This document shows positions 51,162 through 61,763 of a stretch of DNA of 64,000 nucleotides, piece after piece. Location: the NCBI RefSeq assembly GCF_029227915.1, contig NC_079888.1, positions 10,707,001 to 10,771,000 of the forward strand. The letters are read 5' to 3'. The DNA comes from Hydractinia symbiolongicarpus (Eukaryota > Cnidaria > Hydrozoa > Anthoathecata > Hydractiniidae). Each line of letters starts with the position of its first letter. Position 1 is the first letter of the stretch. A program made the position numbers and the translations under genes. The notes beneath the pieces were generated by a model that made no database searches, was not told where the DNA came from, and worked only from the letters and a program-made list of their open reading frames with translations.

Positions 51162-51801
51162 AACATCAAGTCATACCTCTTGAATTATAGAAATCTATGT
51201 TTATGACGCTCTATTTAATGATGTAACTATATGTTTGCTTAAATGATGTTAATTTTTGTTGAAGTAATTTTTGTTTGATGATTTTGTTGAGATTTGCTCA
51301 TTAAAATGACGTTTTATTCGTTTAAATAAAGTTAAAATAGGGTTGCATTCGTTCAAATGAAGTAAAAATGAGGGTGTGTTCGTAAAAATTAGTTTTGCGG
51401 TTCGTAATAAACCGATTTCTTAGTGCATGTTCGGTGGGAAAAGAAACATGCGATTTATTCAAAAACATTATGAATTTTATTCGATAAAAACACACAGATA
51501 AACACAAAGAAAATAAATAATTATTAAGACAAAAACACTTACTATTTTTGAAATAACGTGGATTACCGCCATGCTCAACTATCCAGACTTTTTTTTCACT
51601 TGCTAAGAACTTTGAACATCGGAATGTTTCTGATCGGTCGCGATATTTTTTCTTTCAGTCCTCACTGGTAGGCCTCTTCACAGAAACTGTTGACAGTAGT
51701 TAATTTTACTCTTATCAGCGGCATGGTTCAGTGAAGCATAGCGATAATTGCCAAAGAACTAAAATATCTATCTAAAATACGCTCAAACAAAATACAATAT
51801 A

Positions 51802-51850
51802 CAGTACACTCAAGGGACCGAGAAGTATACTGTATAAGGATTCTGTATAA
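51802..51850 (+). mobile_element. Possible pogo/Tigger-like terminal sequence
   Basis: TA is followed by CAGTACACTCAAGGGACC and then repeated GTATAAGGA/TGTATAAGGA words, which resembles ends of pogo-type elements (TA target, CAGT start, internal short repeats). No partner end was found. Confidence 0.25.
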
Positions 51851-54800
51851 GGAAGTCTTCTTCACGGAGTCTCTCCGTCGCAACAGTGTATCTTAATTTG
51901 ATGGTTGACTCCAAGTCCCACATTTCTATTTCGCAGTTTCAAGGACCGCTTTGCGAAACCAGCCAAATTCAATCATTAAACAAGAATCTCCAGGATATTT
52001 GATTTCCGCCGCGTAAGGCGGAATCTTTAAAATCGCCTTGGAAGATAGAGAGATAGGGACCACCTATAGCCTGTGTTCAGAATAAAGTATTTTACCCTGG
52101 GCCTGGAAATTGTTTAATTTCTTAAAAACCAATAAAAATGCGTTATTTGATTATTTGACAATAGGATCTCAGATTGTCAGAATCTGATTTCGTGGCTTCC
52201 TGTAATGCTTTGTCTCGAAGTTCTTCGTGTTCCAGGTCCCACAGGCCAAAGTTTCTTGCCTAAAACAATCGGTTACCGTTCCTCTTGATATGTTTGAAAC
52301 TCCAAATCAATGTTTTGCAAAACAGGATGTTTGGTCGATGAGACTTCTCAGGTAAAAAATGATGTATATCTTAAACTAGCTAGTTTCTTACTTAGCTATG
52401 TTAAAGTGATTTACATTTGCGATTCTTCGGAGTGTTAAAAGCTCTTATTTAAGCTACGCATTTCCCTAGCATTTCTGTCCAACTATAAAATGGCCTTCCT
52501 TATACGTAGTTAGGGATCAAACGCATTACCTGACTTAACAGTTTGGGAACCAAAACTGATGATTAATAGCCTAAAAGGTGCAGTAGTTTTCAGGAAAGTT
52601 TGACCGATTTAAGCTACATTTGCATGTCATGTAGCTAGCTAGCTACAGACTGTATTGCATATCAAGTTTCACATAAAAAACGTAAAATAATTGTTTTCTT
52701 ATATTTAACACGACCATCGTTAAAATGCAGCATCAGCAGCAGATCAGAATTACAAACTTTGACAGGCAAATCTACAGTGCAATTTTCTGATAATATTCTT
52801 CATGAACTTTATGAAAAGGGCTGTGTACTTTTGTATTAAGATAACAAGTCCTTTATTAATCGCTATTTTGTTTTGTACACAAAAATTCAAAAAACATTTT
52901 TTTCAAATTTGAATCCTAAATCGAACATTTTTTCTTATATATTTTAGCCTATGAACCGTTACATTGTGGTACAAGCAAAACATTTTGCTCCATAAAAAAC
53001 CTGACATTCGAGCTTAATTTGTATGTAAGTGTGTCGTAACTTACATAAATGGGGTTATAAATAAAAATTCTCCCTGATGTGCACAAAAACATGTGAATGT
53101 AGCTTTAAGAAAGCATCAAGTATACTGTACATATTTACCCTATTATCCAGCTTCCCTGTTATTCCCACCTCAAGTAATCGTACCTTTTTTGCCATGGATT
53201 GTAAAAAATATTTTCAAAATTAGCATACACTATATGTGGAAGAAATTTTTGTGGAACTTTTTTTTGCAGAGCTTTGGGCCAAATCTGCAAAAATCTTTCA
53301 AAGAAATTGTAGAAATCAGTCAAACATCGGTCAAAAAGATTATTCTGCAAAATTTTCCATTCCAGCTCGCCGCAACAATTATAAATATTTTTATTTCTTC
53401 ATACTTTGATTTCTTTAGGATCTAAGTTATTAAGTTCTATGTTGCTTATTTGTAAATGCCCTAACTTCTAAATACTATGTTAAACAAAATACTGATTTTG
53501 CCTCTGCTAAAATAACTGAACTTTAGGCACCCAAAAATTAATACTGCACATTTCGCATATATTCTGCAAATTGCAGCATTTTTGTGTACCACTCATCCAC
53601 AAAAATAAGTTTCAGGAAAATTTATTGTGCAAATAATTTGTACTCTTGGCACGTTAGGCTCTTACAACAATTTTGAATGCATATTAAAATTGAAAAAAAA
53701 AAGTTATAAAGGTAGTTGCATTGCTTATAGCCTGGAAAAGATTTGAGGTAGGTAATTATACTTGTTATGCTTCATATTTCCAAACTTTTTTAAAAACTTG
53801 CGAAGTTTTGCTAAAAACAATACTACACTCAGGGTTTTTTACCCAAAAATAAAGCCACATATCCAGCCTATATATCCTGCAATATAGGATTCCTGCTAAA
53901 CCTTTATTTGTAGGTTAAAACACTAATACAGTGGTGGAGTAATAATAGACTAGAGTAAATATGGTATTCTTGGTCACTGTTGAATATAACATTTTAGGAA
54001 CTTCCATAAAATTAAATATTTATGAAACTGCCAAAATTTGTTTTTGCACATGCAGGTATTCTTCTTGGAAAGACAGACATCACAAATATTTGCCGTTTCA
54101 CAGTATCACCTGATTTTTTTATCAAAACTTCATAAAATGGTGAAAAATGTTATTTTATCTAGCATTTATACATGTCATCTTTAAATATATAGGGCACAGA
54201 ACAATATCACATTAATGTGCTAAGATTATTTTTGAGTTCTTCATATATGTTTTTTTAGTATTTTTCTTTCTTTTTTAGGTCAGCCATAATCTAACACAGC
54301 CATCACATCAATCACTAAAACTAATGTATATTTATATAATTTATTTAGTCTAATTTTGCTTAATAATATTTACTTCACATTATTTTTCTGGGAAACTAGA
54401 CGTCTATGGTTTACTTCGTCAATTTTACAGAATTTGTATCACGAAATTTTTAGAACTTTTTAGGTAGATCCCAGTTTTTATACCTTTTTAGAACTATGTG
54501 TAAATCTGTATATTTTTGTTATTTATTCAGATGTAACTAAATTGAAGTATATATAATTTGCGCTATTTGTCGCCCATATTTAATACTTTTCAGACCAGGC
54601 TTCTGTAACCCCTTTTTTATATAAGAACAATGTTATAAGAATATAAACCTAAGACTCAAAACCCCAGACTCAAATCATTGTTTTTACGACTAAAACTACT
54701 CAAGAAATGGAATAGTCAAAAAGCCTCAAAAGCGGTTAAGTCACATAGTTTTGCGCAATTATTCAATCATTTATCCTGTTTTTAAATTGGAAATCTCAGC

Positions 54801-55541
54801 CTTGGGTCGACCATTGAACGTTTTGCTCTGTGGAAAGTTTTCAGTTTACGACACCTAATTTATTTCTTTTTTTCTCATAGAATCCCAGTTTTCAATTATC
54901 AATCTTAATGGCTTGTAGACAGGTTAGGCTTAGATCAGTAATGAAATGCTCTACATGCTGTAATTATATATATGACTGATTTTAATTTTTTCTGATACGA
55001 CTACCCGGTTTTATAAAATTGTAAAATGTGAATACCGTTTGATTGGCGGAAGTGTTATTGTACAACGTATTTTATCAATATCGATAAAAGGAAAATATTT
55101 TTTTGATTTATTGAAAAAAAAATAGATTTTTAGGAAGTTATCAGAACCGTGAAAATCTTAATTCGAAAATAATCCCAACAACACAAATCACTCTCAAATT
55201 CATGTTATTGCTATTACTAGTATTTTTATTCTGATTGATATATCGCCTGTAAGATCGCAAATTAGGGGATATTTTATTGAGAAAGATTTTTACTGCTTTC
55301 CTTTATGCGGCCTATAGCCTTCTCTTGAGACACTGATTATTGAGAAACATTTTACATAATTTTAAACTACTGCTGTTTTTGGTAAAACCAGAGTGAAATC
55401 TCCACGGTATATACGTTTTTTAATCAGAACCCAGTTTATAGGAATGTTGAATCTGACATTTTGCCAAGAATTTTTTTTAAAGATTATAAGAACAAAATCA
55501 AGCGAATCTACATTTACTGCTAAGAAACAATTTTCTTTTTA

Positions 55542-55710
55542 CAGTAGGTGCCGCTTAACTCGAATATGGGCTATTTAAACTTTTTTTGATTTCCTAAGGG
55601 TTTTGCTTATCAAACTCTTTATAATTACGCCGGATAACTCGAATACAGTTTAACTCAATCTATATTCTTTGTCTCTTAATAACTCGATAACTACAAAAAA
55701 TAATGTAAAA
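55542..55710 (+). mobile_element. Tigger/pogo-like 5' end
   Basis: TA is followed by CAGTAGGTGCCGCTTAACTC and then several AACTCGAATA/AACTCGATAA words within 150 bp. CAGT start, TA flank and repeated AACTCGA are typical of Tigger-type termini. The other end is not apparent, so this is probably a fragment. Confidence 0.4.
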
Positions 55711-55870
55711 ATAAAGCAAAAAGCACAATTTACTGCTTTTAAAACAACTAAAAAACACATTGTTCGTTCTTCTTTAAGATTGTCTTGTGCACTCTATCTC
55801 CAAAGAAATAAAATTTAATAAGATTAAACTTTTTGGGCATAGTGTTAATATGAGTATTTTAATATTGTAG

Positions 55871-58149
55871 GGTCGCAGAAAGAGAGCCAAAATCGATCAT
55901 AATGAAGTGGCAGTGGCTCATGTAACGAAAGGTGTAGATCAGGACGGGCTGAGAAAATATTACATAAATAAAGAAATAGGTATGCTGAGTATTACAAAAA
56001 ACCACACATTCTTAAATGCCAAAAACAATTATCTTATGTGCACAAATTATTTGAGGAATAAATTTTTGCGAACCATATTTTTGCGGATGAGTAGTCCCCA
56101 AATACTTCATTTTGCGGAGTATATTTTTGCGGAATTAATTTTTGCGGAATTAATTTTTGTGAAGTACGAAGAAATTAAAAGAAAAATGGTGTAGAAGTTT
56201 TTGCGGATGGAAGTTTACCAACGAAAGAAAATTAGTCACTACGCATTTCTTGTATTAATAATATAACCTTTATTTTTGGGAGATAGAATTTTCAAGGAAT
56301 TAGTAGAAGAGGTATTTTAAAGTTAGCAGAAGCAAAATACAATGGAATACAATATCTCGGCGGACGAAAAATTCAGGGAAGAAAAATTATCCAGCAATTT
56401 TAAGAAATTTTGCAAAATAATCTCCCCATTAATTTTCCCCTTTTTAGAACACGTGACCTCTTTGTCCTTAATTGCAAAGTGAAATAAACCTAAATGGGGC
56501 AACAGCAAAAGTACAATAAAATTTCATAGTTTGGGTGGTTTTTAAAGTTTTCGGGGCATTTAATTTCGTGGATGATCAACACGTGTTTTCGCTGTGCTTA
56601 ATTTGACAAGTTCAATAAAAATTACGTAATTTGAAAAATATAATTCTAAGTCAATTCAAATGCTTAATAACATATCCTTTACCTCATGAACACTGCAGTT
56701 TGCGCACAGTTGTAACTGTTTATACAAATTTTGTCCTTAATAGAATGATTATGAGATACTATTGAAACGACGCCCTTTATAAGTACAAATTAATCCGTAA
56801 CTCCTTTAGAGTGCAATTTATGAAATTGAGCTGCTTATGAAGCGTTAAAGCAGTAAAGAGTTAATATGTTTTCAATCGTGAAAATTTACTTTTTTATTGT
56901 TAAGACATATTGTCTATGGTTACTTGATTTATTTTTTTAGCTATTGTGCTGCTTGCAAATCATAGACGATCACTAGACGATTTTTATGACGATCGTCATA
57001 AATACTGGAATTTGATTGGTTTGGTCGCGATTGTCGTCATGACAAAAAGTTGAATTGGTTTCTACTTTTTGTCGCAAAAATCGTCGCAAATATCACCCAG
57101 TGGAGACATATCTTTTGAATCATTCTATTAGCAGTTCAGTGTTTAATCATTACCTCTTAATTGCCGGAAAATGCCTTAAATTTAGATAAAATTGGTGTGT
57201 TTTAAAGAGATTATGAAATAATATAGTTATTTTTTATGTTCCTTTTTAAAAAAACGTGTTTTAAAAAAATGCCCCTGCGACACTGGATTTAACGTGGCAC
57301 AGAGGACATTTATTACCCTGTTTTCTTTTATTTCGTTCGCTTTTATAAACTACTAACTAAAAATTAATCGCGAATTGCACTCTGTTTAGTAAATGTAGTT
57401 TTGCTTTACTACCAGGCAGCAAGTTCGCAATGTACAAAGTAGCTAATTAAGTTAAAATAATTTTTTAGGTTTTGGGGTTTTCGCAGAAAAGAATTTTACG
57501 AAGGGGGAGTTCTTATTGGAGTATCCTGGGGAACTTATTAGCGCCGAGGAAGAAGAAAAAAAGCAGCAACGCTATAACGCTAAATTTGGTTCATTCTTGT
57601 TTTTTTTCAACAAATGTTGGTAAGTATTAGCCAGATATACCTTATCGGTAAAAAAAGTCAGTAAGAATTTTTTGGTCGGCAAAAATGTTGTTCACTTGCA
57701 CAAAATTTAGTCACTTTTTGCCGACTTTTTTTTCGTTAAACTAGAATTTGGAAAAATTTTCATGCGAGAATAATAGATGTACATCATTCTCTCGTTTCTA
57801 CTCTCACATTTTTTTTTGATTATATTATTGACAGAACCTTCTCAGAGCGGTTAGGTAAATACGTCAACGATAGCGCAGTGGCGTTTTGTAATTCGAAAAT
57901 GCGCCCTATAGAAGTTAATGGCAGAGTCCATTTCTGTCTGTTCGTTCTTGTTAACGAAATAGTGGCCGGAACCGAATTAAGATATTCCTATGGTGACAGC
58001 AATCTTCCTTGGAGAACAGTTAGTTAGTTAGTTAGTTAGTTATAAAGAAAGAAACAACAAATTATAACATTTTTGTAATATTCTTATAAAATTCATCTTA
58101 GAATAAAAACACCAAGATGCCTATTACGATTGCACCAAAAGTCTCTACG
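55871..58149 (+). CDS. SET-domain lysine methyltransferase (partial, possibly broken)
   Basis: Four exons are recognisable: 55871-55979 (GRRKRAKIDHNEVAV...KEIG), 57469-57619 (FGVFAEKNFTKGEFLLEYPG), 57835-58018 (RLGKYVNDSAVAFCNSKM, VAGTELRYSYGD, LPWR) and 58102-58149 (MPITIAPKVST). Phases agree between exons 1-2 and 3-4. SET hallmarks are present: GxG (GFGVFA), YxG (EYPGELI), a VND in place of NHS, and ELRYSYGD where relatives usually have ELxYDYG. The order resembles KMT5A/SET8-type enzymes that methylate lysine with S-adenosylmethionine, but the substrate is not predictable. The obvious join of exon 2 (TGT TG|GTAAGT) to exon 3 (GACAG|AACC) creates TGA. So this is either a non-standard junction, an indel in the T8 run at 57600-57607, or a pseudogene. 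The N-terminus and the region after 58149 are unresolved. Confidence 0.6.
56040..56215. repeat. TTTTTGCGGA-type short tandem words in SET intron
   Basis: At least six words of the form ATTTTTGCGGA(A) occur within 170 bp inside the first SET-gene intron, two in immediate tandem (GGAATTAATTTTTGC twice at about 56130-56160). Related TTGCGAA/TTCGCGAA words occur at 2350, 7900 and 39890. This is a dispersed repeat family of unknown class. Confidence 0.5.
58018..58042. repeat. (TTAG)n microsatellite
   Basis: Six AGTT units begin exactly at the 3' end of SET exon 3. The donor used in my model (CA|GTTAGT at 58019) is made from the first repeat unit, so repeat length could affect splicing. Confidence 0.85.
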
Positions 58150-59001
58150 GTAAGTTAAAATGCTTTAGTCTTGTCCTGTATGTTTTTTACCCTGTAAAAA
58201 AAGTCATGACAATACGCCCATGGTACATGTAGTAAGTAAGTGCGTTATTTAGCGCGACCCTGGCCACACAATGTAATATATACTTCCTCCAATGAATAAA
58301 GTTTTCTAAAAGTGTTTCTTTCACAATTATCATTAATGTCCGAAACTATAAAAATTTTACTTTCTTTTTACTTCAAAGAAGTGCTTCTTGTGTACACTTA
58401 CATCTGCAACAGTCAAGGGAAGATATTTTTTTAAACAAACAAAACAAGTTTATAAAGAAAATTAAAATATTGCGTACTTCTTTTTCTAATTTTTCTATTG
58501 TTGTACGTTCTCTATTGTTGTTTGTTGTGTAATAAAAGGGTTGGTGTGATGATTTTCACAGTAGTAAAATATTGTGTGAGGTCTGGGAAGTGTAGAAACA
58601 AAAACATGGCTGTCAAATGACAAGACTATAAATGTGCCATTATTAGACTCCATCGCATATGCTTGTTTTGACGTTCAAAGTACCTGAAACGCAAAATGTC
58701 TTAAAGCAAACAAAAATTTAAAACAGGCTGTATAGTTTTATAGTTTCATACTCCTACCGGTCTGACAGAAACTTGTTCCCTTTCTTGGCCAAAGTTTCAC
58801 AGTTTTCGCAGCCAATTTACAAACATCTTGAAAGGTGTTATGTCTACATCGGCAACTTTTAAAACTATATTGTACAATATTATTATTATTATCATTGTCA
58901 CACACTATAATGAGATTGATTACTTTATAAGTAAAAAATAGGGAGGGTTGAGTCGGGAGCGTGGTCCAGAGAAACGAAGGGAAAATAAAAAACAAGTCTT
59001 T

Positions 59002-59036
59002 TACGAAAAGTCCTTTTATGTAAAGGACTTTTCGTA
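59002..59036. repeat. Perfect hairpin, 15-bp arms, 5-nt loop
   Basis: TACGAAAAGTCCTTT (59002-59016) and its exact reverse complement (59022-59036) are separated by TATGT. AGTCTTTTACG before it and AGGACTTTTATGG after it partly repeat the arm. It may be a foldback end of a small transposon; there is no sign of a U-run terminator role. Confidence 0.85.
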
Positions 59037-60442
59037 GGACTTTTATGGCAGAAATTCTTTTTGGGCTGACTTCTTATAATTCGAATTTAATTTATTTGGA
59101 ACATTCCGTTATCGAATTCACGAAGTTGTAAAATCTACTTTACTGAGCGCTTAAAAATTTGATTTAAATTTTAAAGAGGGCGTTTAAAGGCAGATTTTCT
59201 TTGCGCCTCGGTTCGACTTTGAGTATGCACCGTCTTGTTAATGTAACCCTCTTGATTTCAATAGCTGTGTGTTGGCCCTGAATTCAAATGAATAAAGAGT
59301 CTAATGTATAGTGGTTGAGCCAAGAACTTCTAACCTGTATAAACGTTTATTTTGTAGAAGATAAATTATGAGGTTCGTCACTTTTAATGAAAACTGTACT
59401 TGCACCCGTTTTATCATTTTCAATGTCGTTAAAGTAGCTCATTGGAAAATCAGCACCAAAAGACTTTCTAGGTTGGTTCTTATAATCATGATTTATGCTC
59501 ATCGTTTTAGCAGGTTATTTATATATATATGTTTGCTTTGTGAACTTAAAAATTTCTCTATCAAGTTTTTAGAAATTCAAGTATCACATTCTCCCAGTGA
59601 CTAAAAAGCTTCAGGAAATGTCTAATAATTTTAGGCTTTGTTTTCTGATATAAATTTTATAGTGTTGACCGGTAGTTATTTTGAAAGTTTAGATAGTTTA
59701 AGTTTATTAAACGCACAGAACATTTGCATCTCACTAGTTATATTAAAAGGACGTTTGTTCCCAAAAAGTTAAATTAAATAGTTGTTCGAGAGGGAACTAA
59801 AACGGGTGTTTTACTAAATATATTATTACCAGATCAAACTGTACTGTATTAAGTTATTTTTTATTTTTAAAAACATAGTTGTAAATGAAAAAATTCTTTT
59901 AAGATTAAATACCAAATGAAAACTGTAAATGGTGTATTAATGTGTTATTTTATATTTCATTTTTTGGAAAAGCTAATTGCTTCAACCCTCACGATACTTA
60001 CGCTTTATATGAAGTTAAAGATCGCACGTGTATTCAAACTAGTTTTTGTTAATTTTTTCTTATAGCAGTATTATTCTTAGAGTTCATTTCTAATTGTGCG
60101 AAGTTTCCAAAAATCGCGAAAACCGCAAAAGTTTTTTTTGCAAACACTTTCTTCCCTCAAAGTATCAAGGACAGCGCTCAAAAGTCCTGGCAAAACAATG
60201 GGATACTCCTCAACTTTCCGAGTCCCGGAGAAAAAAAATAAAGGTTGATTAACTTTTATTGTTCCCGTAAAAAACATTGTTTAATTAAAAACTTTAACGT
60301 AATTAAAGTAGAGCCACTTTTAGAATTGTCAACACAATGACTGGCAGTAAGCGGAATTGGGTCAGCCGTCCCAGAACTCAGAGCCGCAGACAAACTAATT
60401 ACACTGCTTGTGTCAATATGTTAACAACACCCACGTTGGCGT

Positions 60443-60495
60443 TTCTCATGAATGCTTGTCATGGAAATTCCAGCCAAGACAAGCATTCATGAGAA
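60443..60495. repeat. Perfect hairpin, 18-bp arms, 17-nt loop
   Basis: The 18 bases at 60443-60460 are the exact reverse complement of 60478-60495. The loop itself contains the palindrome TGGAAATTCCA. Length and perfect pairing would allow a small RNA hairpin, but a recent small inverted-repeat element is equally possible. Confidence 0.85.
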
Positions 60496-60683
60496 TTGTT
60501 TACTACGATCGAACCATCCATCATGACGGCCGAGTATTATTGGTGTAATGTAATTGAAGTAAAGCTACTTCGTGTATTGCTAACATACTGTCTGTCAGTG
60601 AACGGGATTCAATCCATGGTCCCCAGAACAAACTTGATGCATCGCGACAGATATAAGAAAGCTATAATCATGGGAAACAATAT

Positions 60684-60945
60684 TTGTCCCCACAAGGCAC
60701 TTTAAAACTTCACAACCTTGACATGTGGCCCACAAGGCGCTTTCCAACTTTTTTGTGAACCATGCGAAAATCTGTTTAAAAAACCGTTTTATTATTATTG
60801 AGTAGGTAAGATTATATGTTTAGGAGCTATAAAACCAATTATATATAACAACCTCATGTAGAAAGATATTTTTCATTTTTATTTTTTTACTTTCGCGTTT
60901 GGCTGGGAAGGCGCTTTCTAACTTTGGTCCCCAGAAGGCGCAGAT
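60684..60945. repeat. Degenerate GGCGCTTTCNAACTTT repeats
   Basis: Three related segments, ACAAGGCACTTTAAAACTTC (60690), ACAAGGCGCTTTCCAACTTT (60732) and GGAAGGCGCTTTCTAACTTT (about 60906), plus a GTCCCCAGAAGGCGC word, show a short dispersed or tandem repeat family. Confidence 0.5.
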
Positions 60946-60949
60946 GTGG

Positions 60950-60952
<3 letters not shown>

Positions 60953-60982
<30 letters not shown>
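60953..60982. repeat. (TG)n microsatellite
   Basis: About 14 TG units, nearly uninterrupted. A simple repeat and potential polymorphic marker. Confidence 0.95.
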
Positions 60983-60984
<2 letters not shown>

Positions 60985-61763
60985 GCGAATACCATTTAAT
61001 ACATGTTGTCCTCTTTATAAGAGTGCCAGTCTGGAATTTCAGGTTAAAACAATAGGTCTATTGTTTAGAACAATACTATATCAGAATAATAACAAGCCTG
61101 CCTAAAATTTTAATATTCCTAGACAAAAATTGTGTAAATGCATTGGTTTGTACTACGCGTAATTAGATTTTGTAAATAGGGGCACGAGAAACAAATTTCG
61201 AATGGGGTCGTTTTTATTGGAGTTGTAGAATTTATAATTGTTAAAACTTGTGGATAAATTCCCTTACAGAAACCTTGTAAAAGTTTTTACCTGTAAATTT
61301 GTAATTTTAATCAGCAAACAGTTAAATTCATTCTTTCGCAACCCTCCTAGTGCAAACAAAATGATAACATGTTTCAATGTTTCACATCAATATATAAAAG
61401 GTAATTACATCCTCTGTGGTTTTAGAAGCCATATTTTAAGAACAGCGAATCTAAGTTTTCGAATGCAATTTCTTCTTTTGATGATATTTCTTACCATTTC
61501 TTTACAACAAAGCAATGCTATTTTCATACGTGACTTTTCATCCTCCAAACCCTCCTTGTTCAAACATTTTTCGTTTAAATGTAATGATATGTTAGGAAAT
61601 AAGTGACAAATTTTTTATGATTTTCCAATTACTCACAATTGCTGTCACTATGTGCTTATCCTTACCTACTTTCCACACAAAGATGGTAGCTGCGAGCACC
61701 GACGGTAGAATCTCGGTAGACATTTCTAGGAGCTTAAAACTTCTCTTGCATATTGTTTGTTAG

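Larger units (their letters stand above)
51162..55870. other. Intergenic, repeats
   Basis: No gene is supportable. Two pogo/Tigger-like ends (51802 and 55542) and a short TAGC run (about 52634-52648) are visible. The open frame at 53093-53425 consists of AT-rich sequence without domain or splice support. Confidence 0.5.
58150..61763. other. Intergenic between SET and TIR loci
   Basis: No supportable gene. It contains two perfect hairpins (59002-59036 and 60443-60495), a TG microsatellite and a family of GGCGCTTT-containing repeats. The open frame at 61462-61606 starts with a signal-like sequence but stands alone. Confidence 0.5.

Noticed and set aside
53093-53425. Plus-strand 110-codon frame
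   Set aside because: Phe/Ile/Lys-rich translation of AT-rich DNA, no domain, no splice or promoter context.
61030-61063. Protein-coding role for the open frame crossing the TG repeat (60899-61105)
   Set aside because: It translates a microsatellite and a dispersed repeat; no domain.
61462-61606. Open frame starting with a signal-like peptide (MQFLLLMIFLTISLQQSNA) as first exon of the TIR gene
   Set aside because: No donor in this frame has the phase needed for the exon at 61764. As a 48-codon single-exon gene it has no support.
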